Part shown: positions 24,756-33,470 of the stretch, piece by piece
Numbering within the stretch: the stretch's first letter is position 1
Layout: each line of letters opens with the position of its first letter
Position numbers and translations under genes: made by a program
Source: Candidatus Iainarchaeum sp.
Lineage (GTDB): Archaea; Micrarchaeota; Micrarchaeia; Anstonellales; Bilamarchaeaceae
Length of the DNA: 64,000 nucleotides
NCBI GenBank assembly: GCA_028714535.1
Contig: JAQTME010000002.1
Coordinates: forward strand, 34,891-98,890
Direction: 5' to 3'
Notes under the pieces: model-generated
Told to the model about the DNA's origin: nothing
The model's input: the letters and a program-made list of their open reading frames with translations, nothing else
Database searches by the model: none

Positions 24756-26066
24756 ATGCGCCCCCGCCACGCCCTCCTGTTCCTTGCCATATTGGCCATC
24801 GCCGGCTGCACGCAGCAATCGGCGGGCCGCGTAGATGCCGTGGACTGCAGGCTTGACGACCCGCAGTACGACAACGGCATAGGCATGGACACCACGCTGC
24901 TCGCCGGGCTTCAGGACGAGCTCCTCTGGTGCATCGAGAACAACCGCACCTTCGACAACGGCCGCGCGCTCGCGCTCCTTGATTCGTTCTGGCCGGAAAA
25001 CCCGACCGGCATCCGGGAGGTGGACCGCATGAACCCGCTCCTCTGGAACAACCTGGCCATACGGAGCGGCCTCATCCGCATGATGGTGATGCAGCAGAAT
25101 GACCCGTCCTACGCGCCGGACTTCGGCCCTGTGCTTGAAAAAATCCGGCAATACGGCTTCGAGTCCGGCGGCTACGCCACCTGGTACGAGGGCAGCGGAT
25201 ACCTCGTCTACACGCTCGCCGCAGTGAGGCAGGCGAACCTGCATTTCTACAGCCCTGAGTTGCGCGATTTCGAGGCGTCGTCCGTCCGCTGGCTCAACGA
25301 TTTCGCGCTTCCTGACGGCACGCTCGCGCCGATAGGCGACACCGCTCTGGGCTCGGCCTACGCGCCTGAGAACAGGCAGGACCGCGTCGCCCATACCGAT
25401 CATGAGACCGCCATAACCTTCGACAACGGCACCGGCTACCTGCTCTTCAGGCACCCGGTGGCCAATCTCGCGCCTGCAAGCCCCATACGGAACGATCTGC
25501 ACACGCAATTCGACTTCGGCTCTGTCTGGCTCTGGTACAACGGCAGCTGGAGGATACGGCCAATCGGCTATCCCGGCTATCCCCTGAAAATTGCAGAAAA
25601 CCTTGACGACAAGCTCAGCTACAACATCCAGTCCGCAGGCCGGATAGGCGAAGATTTCACCCAGGCGGATTTCAACAGCCTGGATTTCATGCGCTACTCA
25701 AATTCGTGGAGGGCGAAAACCTCCGCCACCCTGCCCGGAGGCCCTGTGCTGGTGCAGGAATACCCTGACCGCTACGAGCTCGCCTTCTCCTACGCGCTCA
25801 ACACAGGCGAAGGAGGCATATACGAGAACTATTCCAGGAAAATCACGCTGTACAAGGGGCAGAAGCGTCTCGACATAACCGATTCCAACCCCGTGGCCCT
25901 CTCATCAAGCCTGCTGGTTTCCGGCGACGCCATCGTCAGCTCCGCATTCCCGGTCTCATGCAGCTACGGGGCGAAATGGTCCCCTGCCTGGGGGACGGTG
26001 GAGGAGTCCAGGCGCTGCTCGGCGGGCCCGGGCCAGGCCCTCAGCTACGCAGTGGAATGGCAGTAA
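24756..26066 (+). CDS. lipoprotein, heparinase/alginate-lyase-like architecture
   Basis: 436 aa from ATG 24756. A type II signal with lipobox AIAGC (Cys about 17) precedes a long hydrophilic protein. The first half is an alpha-helical toroid with Trp/Tyr-rich turns (ATWYEGSGYLVYTLAAVRQ, FEASSVRWLNDFALPDGTLAPIGDT). The second is beta-rich with FDFGSVWLWYNGSWRIRPIGYPGY and repeated NG turns. This resembles the catalytic plus sandwich domains of heparinase II/III or alginate lyase families. The candidate is surface-attached polysaccharide cleavage, but I see no definitive active-site signature. Confidence 0.6.
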   Translation: MRPRHALLFLAILAIAGCTQQSAGRVDAVDCRLDDPQYDNGIGMDTTLLAGLQDELLWCIENNRTFDNGRALALLDSFWPENPTGIREVDRMNPLLWNNLAIRSGLIRMMVMQQNDPSYAPDFGPVLEKIRQYGFESGGYATWYEGSGYLVYTLAAVRQANLHFYSPELRDFEASSVRWLNDFALPDGTLAPIGDTALGSAYAPENRQDRVAHTDHETAITFDNGTGYLLFRHPVANLAPASPIRNDLHTQFDFGSVWLWYNGSWRIRPIGYPGYPLKIAENLDDKLSYNIQSAGRIGEDFTQADFNSLDFMRYSNSWRAKTSATLPGGPVLVQEYPDRYELAFSYALNTGEGGIYENYSRKITLYKGQKRLDITDSNPVALSSSLLVSGDAIVSSAFPVSCSYGAKWSPAWGTVEESRRCSAGPGQALSYAVEWQ

Positions 26067-26075
26067 TGCCAGCGG

Positions 26076-26083
26076 TTAAAAAT
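26076..26083 (+). promoter_or_regulatory. TATA-like box of HTH-CBS gene
   Basis: TTAAAAAT lies about 26 bases before ATG 26105, placing transcription start close to the start codon and the inverted repeat between TATA and start. Confidence 0.5.
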
Positions 26084-26100
26084 TATTCCGTAAGGAATAA
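26083..26100. promoter_or_regulatory. perfect inverted repeat, candidate operator
   Basis: TTATTCC-GTAA-GGAATAA: 7-bp arms, 4-base spacer, ending 4 bases before ATG 26105. It sits between the TATA-like box and the start codon of a HTH regulator, where a bound dimer would block transcription. Autoregulation is the simplest reading. Confidence 0.65.
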
Positions 26101-26104
26101 CCCC

Positions 26105-26650
26105 ATGCTTGAGATAGAACGCATCGGGCGGATGAGGAAGCAGCTCGGCCTCACCCAGAAGGAGCTCGCCTCGCTCTCAGGCGTCTCCCAGTCGCTCATC
26201 GCCAAAATCGAATCCGGGAAGATAGACCCCGCATACTCGAAAGTGACCCACATCCTGGCGGCGCTTGAAAGCCGGCAGAAGAAGGGCAGCAAGACCGCCG
26301 AGCAGATAATGACCACCGGCCTGATTTCAGTGGGCCCCTCTGACTCATTGGAGAAGGCGATAGCGCTCATGCGCGCCAAGGACATATCGCAGCTCCCTGT
26401 CTTCGATTCCGGCAAGTGCGTCGGCAGCCTGTCGGACAGCATGATAGTCGACCTGATGGCCAGCAAGGGCCAGGGGATACGCGCGGTCAAGGTCGGCGAC
26501 GTGATGGCAGAGAGCTACCCTGTCATTCCCGCAAGTTCGCTGGTGGAAGTCGTCACAGGCCTGCTCCAGCACTATCGCGCCGTGCTTGTAGAAAAAGACG
26601 GCAAGATCAGCGGGATAATAACGAAAGCGGACCTGCTCAAGGCAATCTAG
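26105..26650 (+). CDS. HTH-XRE regulator with two CBS domains
   Basis: 181 aa from ATG 26105 (ATG 26066 overlaps the lipoprotein stop but would place the TATA box and inverted repeat inside the gene). The N-terminal HTH is MLEIERIGRMRKQLGLTQKELASLSGVSQSLIAKIESGK (recognition helix SQSLIAKIE). CBS1 is at about 68-120 (ISVGPSDSLEKAIALMRAKDISQLPVF) and CBS2 at about 125-181 (VIPASSLVEVVTGLLQHYRAVLVEKDGKISGIITKADLL). CBS pairs bind adenine nucleotides, so it probably couples energy or nucleotide state to transcription. A perfect 18-bp inverted repeat sits just upstream. The stop overlaps the convergent gene (CTAG). Confidence 0.85.
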   Translation: MLEIERIGRMRKQLGLTQKELASLSGVSQSLIAKIESGKIDPAYSKVTHILAALESRQKKGSKTAEQIMTTGLISVGPSDSLEKAIALMRAKDISQLPVFDSGKCVGSLSDSMIVDLMASKGQGIRAVKVGDVMAESYPVIPASSLVEVVTGLLQHYRAVLVEKDGKISGIITKADLLKAI

Positions 26651-28425
26651 TCATATGTCCCCGTGGCCCCGACTCCCATTTCAACTGCTTTATCTTTTTT
26701 CGGCCTGCCCACCTGGCCCGGACCGCACGCCTGCATCGGTTCAAGGCCCACCTTCTTCCACAGGCCCCGCTCGTCCACTTCACTGTATGCCGCCCCGCTC
26801 GTCACCCTGAGTTTCCAGCCGGTGGTGATACCTTTCCGGGTTTTCAGCTTCTTTACATGGCTGATTACTTCCCTGTCTGTCATTTTGCTGAATATCACGC
26901 GCCTGAATCCGAAGCCAGCCTTTTCCAGCAGCTCCCTGCCCGCCAGCATGTCGTAGGCCCAGTACATCTTCCGGTTGAGCTTCGTCCGGTCGCCGGTTAT
27001 GCCTTTCGCTGCAGCGCGTGCGTTTATCTCCGCCATCAGCTCCGTATCCCCCAGTTTATCCCAGTCGGGCTCGGTCTGCACGAACATGATGCGGCCCCCA
27101 AGCTTGTTGTCGTTCAGAAACCGGTATGCGGCATCATCAATGCCCCTCAGCTGCGTGCGGTTTGGTATCTTCTTCTCATCGACCAGTGCCTGTATGGCGG
27201 CCAGCGCCTCCGCCTCTTCCATCATCGCATATCTGTTTACGTCCAAAGGCGGGAATCCTGCCTTGTCCAGCAGTTCTTCACCCGCCAGCACCTTGTAGGC
27301 GCCAGAAAGTTTGTCCTGGAGCTCGCTCCTGGTGCCTGCACCCACTGCCTTGGCGGCCTTCTGCACAGCTTTTATCAGGGCGCGTTCGCCCTTCTTCTCC
27401 AGCATGCGCTTCCACTGCACCTTGCTTGGCGAGAAGCCTGTGAATTTCACCCAGCCGCGTTGGCATGCCACCTGATATGCGCGGCCCATCCTGTCTGTGA
27501 AGTCCTCGAATGTCTTTACGCCGAGGAGTTCCGCGACCTCCTTGACCTGGGCCAGAAACCTGTCTTTTTCCAGCCCAGTCCATTTGCGGTTCTTCCATTT
27601 GAGCGGCAACCCGTACAGTATCCCCCTTCTCCTCAGGGTGCTGACGAGCGCCGGGTCGTAATCCTTCAACTGCTCAAAAAACTCAATGCGCCTGGCTGTT
27701 ATCAGCTCTACAGTATACCTCCTGAGTTCATCATTCGTCATCCGTTTCCATTTGCGTCCGCTCTCCAGGTGGAGATCATCAAGCCATCCATTGCGGTACA
27801 GCCCATCGTGGATTTTCCTGTTGAGGAACAGGAGCTTGCCTTCGGTCTTTATGTCGTTGCGCTCGCAGTATGCCTTGCCATAGGCGACGCACCAGTCCCT
27901 CCCCTTCTTCTTCCACAGTATGGCCGGAGGCATCACGTCGTCAAGCACTTCCCTCTTGGCCATCCAATGATAAAGGATGCCGTTGTGATTTTTGAAACTG
28001 ATGCGTGTTTTGAACTCGTGGAATATCCTGTACCTGAAGCCTTCCTTCCTGAGCTGGTCCGGGCTCATGAGGTCGTATCTCAGCCCATTCTGGTTAATCC
28101 AGCGGCCCTCTTTTTTATGCAAATCAGCGAAGGTGGATTTGACGTTCCCTCCAATCGCAGACTGAGCGAGTTTGTAGCCCGGGTTGGGCAGCGCGCGTGC
28201 GCCTCCGCCTTTGACCGGCCCGAGAGGCACGCCCGCGCGCGCCAGGCCCTCGCGCACGATGTCCTTGAACTCCACGTTGGCCGCGGCTTTGTTTGCGGTT
28301 GCCTCTACAATGACTTCCCTGGCTGAGAACAAGTTCGCTTTGCACTGCAGGGCTCCGCCTTTCCTAGCGCCGGCAACCGCACTTTCAACGGGCCTTATTT
28401 GCCTCTGGGCGACAAGTTCAGGCAT
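26647..28425 (-). CDS. large basic protein with repeated ~60-75 aa helical modules
   Basis: 592 aa from ATG 28425, chosen because a TATA-like GTTTAAAAGA (28451-28460) is about 30 bases upstream and the longer start (28506) would run through the truD promoter. Five or more similar units recur, such as ALIKAVQKAAKAVGAGTRSELQDKLSGAYKVLAGEELLDKAGF, ELMAEINARAAAKGITGDRTKLNRKMYWAYDMLAGRELLEKAGF and RFLAQVKEVAELLGVKTFEDFTDRMGRAYQVACQRG. Many Lys/Arg/Trp suggest nucleic-acid contact, much like repeated modules in homing-endonuclease-associated proteins, but no nuclease motif is seen. Function unknown. Confidence 0.65.
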   Translation of the reverse strand: MPELVAQRQIRPVESAVAGARKGGALQCKANLFSAREVIVEATANKAAANVEFKDIVREGLARAGVPLGPVKGGGARALPNPGYKLAQSAIGGNVKSTFADLHKKEGRWINQNGLRYDLMSPDQLRKEGFRYRIFHEFKTRISFKNHNGILYHWMAKREVLDDVMPPAILWKKKGRDWCVAYGKAYCERNDIKTEGKLLFLNRKIHDGLYRNGWLDDLHLESGRKWKRMTNDELRRYTVELITARRIEFFEQLKDYDPALVSTLRRRGILYGLPLKWKNRKWTGLEKDRFLAQVKEVAELLGVKTFEDFTDRMGRAYQVACQRGWVKFTGFSPSKVQWKRMLEKKGERALIKAVQKAAKAVGAGTRSELQDKLSGAYKVLAGEELLDKAGFPPLDVNRYAMMEEAEALAAIQALVDEKKIPNRTQLRGIDDAAYRFLNDNKLGGRIMFVQTEPDWDKLGDTELMAEINARAAAKGITGDRTKLNRKMYWAYDMLAGRELLEKAGFGFRRVIFSKMTDREVISHVKKLKTRKGITTGWKLRVTSGAAYSEVDERGLWKKVGLEPMQACGPGQVGRPKKDKAVEMGVGATGTYD

Positions 28426-28449
28426 ACTGGTAAAACCATTAATGGCTAC

Positions 28450-28460
28450 ATCTTTTAAAC
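28450..28460 (-). promoter_or_regulatory. TATA box of the repeat-module gene
   Basis: On the minus strand CGTTTAAAAGA is centred about 30 bases before ATG 28425, supporting this start over the upstream one. Confidence 0.45.
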
Positions 28461-28493
28461 GTTTCAGAACGTATCCCGGCATGGCGTGCTTTC

Positions 28494-28503
28494 CTGTTAA
28501 AAA
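28494..28503 (+). promoter_or_regulatory. TATA box of truD
   Basis: TGTTAAAAAC is centred about 27 bases before ATG 28527, giving a leaderless truD transcript. Confidence 0.55.
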
Positions 28504-28526
28504 CACGACTGAGCATCATCTTGCTG

Positions 28527-29726
28527 ATGCTATCCGAATTATCCTATCTTTCCAAGTCCCCAGGCACGGGCGGCAGCCTGAAGAATGCGCCCGAAGACTT
28601 CGCAGTCGAGGAGATCCTGGCGGACGGCACCGTGCTGGAGCTTGACAGGCCGTTCTCCCGGCCGGACGAGCCCGGCAGGTTCGTGCATTTCGCCCTGCAG
28701 AAGCGCGGCTGGTCCACCTCGTCGGCGCTGTCCGAAATAGCGAAGCGCCTGGGCATGGGCCAGAGGAACTTCAACGCCGCCGGCATGAAGGACAAGACCT
28801 CCATATCGACGCAGCTCGCATCGGCAGAAGGCGCATCAAAGGGCGCGCTGCTCTCGCTCAGCGTGAAGGACATCAGGATATTGGGCGCCTGGGGCGCCAG
28901 GGACCGCGTCAAGCTGGGCGCGCTCCTGGGCAACCGGTTCACCATCCGCGTCGCAGGGCTGGAGCCCGAAGGCGATGCCGGCGGCCGTGTTCGGCGCATT
29001 TGCGCCGAACTGAACGGCCAATTCCCGAACTATTTCGGCGAGCAGAGGTTCGGCTCGGCCAGGAAGAACACGCATAAGATCGGGGAGAAACTGCTGCAGG
29101 GGAAATTCGACGACGCGGTGCGCACGTTCCTGTGCGGGAACGAGGGCGAGGGCAACGCGCTGGCCATGGAGGCGAGGAAGGAACTGGCAGCGACCGGAAA
29201 TTACGCAGCCGCGCTCAAGACGTTCCCCAAGCACCTGCGCCTGGAGCGCTCCATGCTGGCGCACCTCGCAGCAAAGCCTGACGATTCTGTGGGCGCGCTC
29301 AGGCGCCTGCCGCGCAACATCCTGCTCCTCTTCATCCACGCGTTCCAGTCGCACATGTTCAACCTGCTCCTCTCCGAACGCATCGCAGAAGGGCCGGAGC
29401 TGGAGAAGGGGGAATACTACTGCGGGGAAACCCTCGGCTTCCCTGACATATCAAAGGCAGAGGCAGAGGGCTGGATAACCACGAAGCTCATAGGATACGA
29501 CACGCCAGTGAACGGGCGCGAGCAGGCGATGCTCGACCGCATGGGCATGGCACGGGACGCGTTCCGCATGAAGGCGATGCCGGAAATAGCGTCAAAAGGC
29601 ACGTACCGCACGCTTCTCGCCCCGATGAAAGATTTTAATTTTAGTAATGATACGTTCAGGTTCGCACTGCCGGCCGGCGCATACGCGACCGTGGCATTGC
29701 GCGAGTTCATGGACAGGAAAGGGTGA
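28527..29726 (+). CDS. truD: tRNA pseudouridine(13) synthase TruD
   Basis: 399 aa from ATG 28527. TruD makes pseudouridine at tRNA position 13 (and other sites in archaea). Motif I with the catalytic aspartate is AAGMKDKTSISTQ (about residue 85), preceded by LQKRGWSTSSALSEIAKRLG. The TRUD insertion domain follows, and the C-terminal pocket has FQSHMFNLLLSERI. The NFGEQRFGS-type motif is FPNYFGEQRFGS (about 170). It is four bases before trm1, and both enzymes act on tRNA. Confidence 0.95.
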   Translation: MLSELSYLSKSPGTGGSLKNAPEDFAVEEILADGTVLELDRPFSRPDEPGRFVHFALQKRGWSTSSALSEIAKRLGMGQRNFNAAGMKDKTSISTQLASAEGASKGALLSLSVKDIRILGAWGARDRVKLGALLGNRFTIRVAGLEPEGDAGGRVRRICAELNGQFPNYFGEQRFGSARKNTHKIGEKLLQGKFDDAVRTFLCGNEGEGNALAMEARKELAATGNYAAALKTFPKHLRLERSMLAHLAAKPDDSVGALRRLPRNILLLFIHAFQSHMFNLLLSERIAEGPELEKGEYYCGETLGFPDISKAEAEGWITTKLIGYDTPVNGREQAMLDRMGMARDAFRMKAMPEIASKGTYRTLLAPMKDFNFSNDTFRFALPAGAYATVALREFMDRKG

Positions 29727-29730
29727 CGAT

Positions 29731-30816
29731 TTGGAAGAGGAAAAGATAACATTCGCGACGACGAAAAACGTCTTCTACAATCCTGAGATGCGCTTCTGCA
29801 GGAGCATGTCGTCGCTGGCAGTGGGCGCCATAGGCGGGCCGCTGGAGGCCGTAGACGCGTTCTGCGCCAGCGGCATACGCGGCATACGCTATGCGAAGGA
29901 GAACAGGAACGTGAAGCATGTCACGTTCATAGACATAGACCAGGCCGCAATCACGCTCGCGAAGAAGAACGCGAAGGCGAACCGGCTGAAGGCCGGTGCG
30001 AAAAAGGGCAACGTCTCCAGGCTGGCGTTCGAGACTGCCGCCGACTTCCTTGAAATCGACCCGTTCGGCACGCCCAGCCCGTACCTGGTGGACTCGTTCC
30101 GCTTCTTCAACCCGAAGAAGAGCGCATACCTGTCTGCAACAGCAACGGACGTCGCCGTGCTGTGCGGTGGAAAGGTCGCGCCGTGCATGAAGAACTACCA
30201 TGCAAGGCCGCTGAACAACGAGTTCACGCACGAAACGGGATTACGTATACTCATCAAGAAGATCGCTGAAACCGCGGCCGAGTTCAACATGGGCATCACG
30301 CCGCTCGTCTCATTTTCCGACCGGCACTACCTCAAGACGATACTCCACGCCAGCCGCAGCGCTGACGACGCCTACCATTCGCTGAAACGCATCGGCTACG
30401 TCTCCTGGTGCAGGAAGTGCGGCTGGAGGGGCAGCGCAGAATTCCCGCAGAGCTGCCAGAACTGCAGGAGCACTGGCGTTGAGTTCGCAGGCCCGCTCTG
30501 GCTCGGCGAGCTGCACGACGCGCAGTTCCTGAAGAAAATGGCGCAGCTGAACAGGAAGCGCGGTTATTCAGACAAGGCGCAGCTAGGCCGCATGCTCTCG
30601 CTCATGCAGGGCGAAACCGGCATGCCGCCCTACTACTATAACGTTCATGACCTGTGCAAGATGCAGAAATGCGTCTCTGTGCCGAAGATGGACGCGGTGC
30701 TGGAAAAGCTCCAGGGCATGGGATACGACGCCCGCAGGACCCACTTCTCCCCGGTTTCCATAAAGACCGCGGCGCCCTACAAGGCGCTCCTGGCCGCGAT
30801 ACGCGGGAAGGGCTGA
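29731..30816 (+). CDS. trm1: tRNA (guanine26-N2)-dimethyltransferase Trm1
   Basis: 361 aa from TTG 29731, placed by GGGTGA (29721-29726) 4 bases upstream; the ORF-track start at 29647 lies inside truD. Trm1 dimethylates G26 using S-adenosylmethionine. Features: VFYNPEMRFCRSMSSLAV, the SAM pocket DAFCASGIRGIRYAKEN, DIDQAAITLAKKNAKAN, EIDPFGTPSPYLVDSFRF (DPFG catalytic motif), SATATDVAVLCGG, and a zinc ribbon CRKCGW...CQNC (about 230). Likely one operon with truD and the downstream PP2C gene. Confidence 0.93.
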   Translation: MEEEKITFATTKNVFYNPEMRFCRSMSSLAVGAIGGPLEAVDAFCASGIRGIRYAKENRNVKHVTFIDIDQAAITLAKKNAKANRLKAGAKKGNVSRLAFETAADFLEIDPFGTPSPYLVDSFRFFNPKKSAYLSATATDVAVLCGGKVAPCMKNYHARPLNNEFTHETGLRILIKKIAETAAEFNMGITPLVSFSDRHYLKTILHASRSADDAYHSLKRIGYVSWCRKCGWRGSAEFPQSCQNCRSTGVEFAGPLWLGELHDAQFLKKMAQLNRKRGYSDKAQLGRMLSLMQGETGMPPYYYNVHDLCKMQKCVSVPKMDAVLEKLQGMGYDARRTHFSPVSIKTAAPYKALLAAIRGKG

Positions 30817-30817
30817 C

Positions 30818-31630
30818 ATGGAAAAGCTTATCGCAGGCACGAAGATAACGGCGAGCGGAACCAGCTCCGCAAGCACTGCGTTCTGCGACTTTTCCGTCCT
30901 CGTAAAAAAAGGCCATGAGGAATGCGGCGACTCGGCGTTCGCATACTCCGACGCTGAAAAAACAATCCTCGCGATTTTCGACGGCGTGAGCGGCGAGCCC
31001 AACGCCGCGTCGGCATCGTCCGCAGCCGCGTCCGCGGCATTGAAGCACCTCAAGGCGCTGGACCGCTGCGACGAGCGGCAGATGAAGGATGCGCTCATGG
31101 AGGCGCAGCTGGCAGTGGCCGCCGGCTACACCACCGCCATAATCCTCTTCGTGGAAAAAAGCGGCCGGTTCCTGGTCGCTGGCGTGGGCGACTCGCCTGC
31201 CTACGGCATAAGCGCGAATGGCGAAATCAGCCTGGAAATCCCGCTCGCGCGCATGACGGACGACGGCGATTCGATATTCAAATTCTTCCACTTCCGCAGC
31301 ATAGTCACGGCCGTGCTCGGGCCGAGCGGCCAGGACGTGCCCATACGCATGAGAAGCGGAAAACTGGAGAAGGGCGACGTCATCCTGCTGGCCAGCGACG
31401 GCCTGACAGACAACCTGTGGGTGAAGGTGCACGGCGGCTACGTGAAGGACTCGTCCGGCATCGAAGACCTGAAGGCGCTGATAGGCAAGGAGCGCGCACC
31501 ACAAAAAATCGTCCGCATGCTCATGAACGAGGCGTCAAGGCGCATCAAGGCCGGCAAAAAGGAGAAAACCGGCGAAATGCTCGTCCCGAAGCAGGACGAC
31601 ATCGCCATCGCCGCGCTCAGGTTTAAATAA
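30818..31630 (+). CDS. PP2C-family protein phosphatase
   Basis: 270 aa, starting 1 base after trm1 stops. Metal-dependent Ser/Thr phosphatase fold: GHEECGDSAF, AIFDGVSGEP (metal Asp), VAGVGDSPAYG, DVILLASDGLTDNLW and PKQDDIAIAAL near the end match the PP2C motifs in order. The GD...DGVSG variant lacks the usual NQD, so metal coordination may differ. Archaeal PP2C proteins pair with Hanks-type kinases; none is in the window. The stop codon TAA lies inside the TATA box of the next gene. Confidence 0.85.
   Translation: MEKLIAGTKITASGTSSASTAFCDFSVLVKKGHEECGDSAFAYSDAEKTILAIFDGVSGEPNAASASSAAASAALKHLKALDRCDERQMKDALMEAQLAVAAGYTTAIILFVEKSGRFLVAGVGDSPAYGISANGEISLEIPLARMTDDGDSIFKFFHFRSIVTAVLGPSGQDVPIRMRSGKLEKGDVILLASDGLTDNLWVKVHGGYVKDSSGIEDLKALIGKERAPQKIVRMLMNEASRRIKAGKKEKTGEMLVPKQDDIAIAALRFK
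31622..31629 (+). promoter_or_regulatory. TATA box overlapping the PP2C stop
   Basis: TTTAAATA is centred about 25-26 bases before ATG 31651, giving a leaderless rhomboid gene with the promoter embedded in the last codons of the phosphatase. Confidence 0.55.
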
Positions 31631-31650
31631 AACGCCGCATCTATCCCAGC

Positions 31651-32274
31651 ATGGGAGTTTCCGTAAACCTGCTCATAGCCCTGGGCATCGTCTTCGTGCT
31701 CCAGCTCATCATCCCCCCGCTCACAGGCGCGTTCATATTCGACCCTGCGCTCGCATTGTCGCAGCCCTGGCGCTTCGTCACCAGCATGTTCCTGCACGCG
31801 GACCCGACGCACATCTTCTTCAACGGCTTCGCGCTGCTCATGTTCGGCCCGCTGCTCGAGCGGAAGGTGAGCGCGCGGGACTTCCTGATAATATACTTCG
31901 GCGCAGGCCTGCTCGGCGGCCTGCTCTACTATCTGACCTACGCCGTCGGCATCATCCCGCCAATACCGGCGCTCGGCGCGAGCGGCGCCATCTACGGCAT
32001 CCTGGGCGCATGCGCCGTCCTGTTCCCCGACGTCCGCATATTCTTCATGGGCATCGTCCCGATGAGCATGCGGACCGCTGCAGTGGCCTGGTTCCTGATG
32101 GAGTTCCTGGGCACGTTCAGCATAGACAGCGGGGTGGCGAGCGCGGCGCACCTCGGAGGGCTCATCTTCGGCCTGGCGTGCGCCTGGTACCTGAGGGGGC
32201 GGAAGGAGGAGCAGCCGTTCGCGCAATATTCTTATCCGGCCGGGCCTGCCTACTCATGGCAAAACGAGGCCTGA
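31651..32274 (+). CDS. rhomboid-family intramembrane serine protease
   Basis: 207 aa, six membrane helices. The catalytic dyad motifs are GASGAIYGILG (Ser, about 113) and SAAHLGGLIFG (His, about 167). HADPTHIFFNGFALLMFGPLLE corresponds to the conserved H-x-N loop region. The compact six-helix size fits a prokaryotic core rhomboid. It would cut membrane proteins within the bilayer; substrates are unknown. Its own promoter is embedded in the end of the phosphatase gene. Confidence 0.92.
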   Translation: MGVSVNLLIALGIVFVLQLIIPPLTGAFIFDPALALSQPWRFVTSMFLHADPTHIFFNGFALLMFGPLLERKVSARDFLIIYFGAGLLGGLLYYLTYAVGIIPPIPALGASGAIYGILGACAVLFPDVRIFFMGIVPMSMRTAAVAWFLMEFLGTFSIDSGVASAAHLGGLIFGLACAWYLRGRKEEQPFAQYSYPAGPAYSWQNEA

Positions 32275-32286
32275 GCGTTCTCGCTA

Positions 32287-32297
32287 CCTATTTATAC
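32287..32297 (+). promoter_or_regulatory. TATA box of the ftsZ-secE-spt5 operon
   Basis: CTATTTATACC is centred about 44 bases before the ftsZ start, giving a leader of about 18 bases that carries GGTGAT, so this operon is led rather than leaderless. Confidence 0.5.
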
Positions 32298-32336
32298 CTT
32301 TTTATGCAATCTTAACACATCAAGTTCTTAGGTGAT

Positions 32337-33461
32337 ATGTTGGACCAAACGGCACCAGCCCCCGAACCGGCCTCTGAAAGGGCATCCGAAAGGAAAATGC
32401 TGCAGGACATCACTCCAAAGTCCAAGGACGACGAGGACCTGTTGAAGTTCATAGAGGAGACCAAGCAGAAGATAGTCGTGGTCGGCTCCGGAGGGAGCGG
32501 CACGAACACGCTGGACCGCCTTTTCGAGATGGGCACCTCCGGCGTCACCCTCATCGGGATGAACACAGACGCCAAGCACCTGCTCCGCATCCGCGCGAAC
32601 AAGAAGATACTCCTCGGCAAGAAGGTGAGCGGCGGCCACGGTGCCGGAAGCAACCCGGTCGTAGGCGAGGAATCGGCCAAGGAATCGCTCGAAGACATAA
32701 AGGCGTCGCTCCACGACGCATCGATGGTATTCATAACCTGCGGCATGGGCGGGGGCACCGGCACCGGCAGCGCGCCCATAATCGCCGAGGCGGCGAAGGC
32801 GGCCGGCGCGCTCACCGTGGCGATAGTCACCCTGCCGTTCACTTCCGAAGGCAAGGTGCGCCTTGAGAACGCGCTCGCGGGCCTTGAGAAGCTGAAGAAG
32901 CACACCGACACGCTCATAGTTATCAAGAACGACAAGCTGCTCAGCCTTGTCCCTGACCTGCCGCTGAACACCGCGTTCAAGGTCTGCGACGAGGTGCTTG
33001 CAGGCTCGGTGAAAGGGATCGCAGAGCTCGTGACGAAGTCCGGCCTGGTCAACGTGGACTATGCCGACCTGCGGACGATACTGGCCGAAGGCGGCTTCGC
33101 TGTCATCGGGCTGGGCGAGGCGTCGCTGGACGCGAAGCACGAGGAGCGCGCCAGGCTGGCGGTTGAAACCGCGCTCACGTCGCCGCTGCTCGACGCGGAC
33201 GTCAGCACCTCGACCCGCGCCCTGGTCAACGTGGTGGGCGGCGAGGACATGACGCTCAAGGAGGCGGAGCACGTGGTCGGCGAGATATCCCGCCGCATCA
33301 ACCCCAACGCCCACATCATCTGGGGCGCCAGGGTCGAGGAAAACATAAAAAAGTCTTCCATGCGTGTACTGGTCGTGATCGCAGGCGTGCGGTTCCCGAA
33401 ATACGCCCTCAAGCCGCAGGACTCTGAATTCGAATCCATCGATCTCGACATCATAGGCTAG
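32337..33461 (+). CDS. ftsZ: cell division protein FtsZ
   Basis: 374 aa tubulin-like GTPase that forms the division ring. N-terminal IVVVGSGGSGTNTLDRL, then NTDAKHL, the tubulin signature GMGGGTGTGSAPIIAEAA (about 128-145), TLPFTSEGKVR and NVDYADLR are all canonical. ATG 32337 directly follows GGTGAT (1 base); TTG 32340 would give the 4-5-base spacing used elsewhere and cannot be excluded. A Pro/Glu/Ser-rich tip precedes the GTPase. In operon with secE and spt5, an order known from many archaea. Confidence 0.97.
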   Translation: MLDQTAPAPEPASERASERKMLQDITPKSKDDEDLLKFIEETKQKIVVVGSGGSGTNTLDRLFEMGTSGVTLIGMNTDAKHLLRIRANKKILLGKKVSGGHGAGSNPVVGEESAKESLEDIKASLHDASMVFITCGMGGGTGTGSAPIIAEAAKAAGALTVAIVTLPFTSEGKVRLENALAGLEKLKKHTDTLIVIKNDKLLSLVPDLPLNTAFKVCDEVLAGSVKGIAELVTKSGLVNVDYADLRTILAEGGFAVIGLGEASLDAKHEERARLAVETALTSPLLDADVSTSTRALVNVVGGEDMTLKEAEHVVGEISRRINPNAHIIWGARVEENIKKSSMRVLVVIAGVRFPKYALKPQDSEFESIDLDIIG

Positions 33462-33470
33462 GTGATACCC

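Noticed and set aside
26416-28326. 636-aa ORF on the plus strand
   Set aside because: It is the antisense shadow of the 592-aa repeat-module gene and runs out of the real HTH-CBS gene; composition is typical of shadows (His/Arg/Leu-rich).
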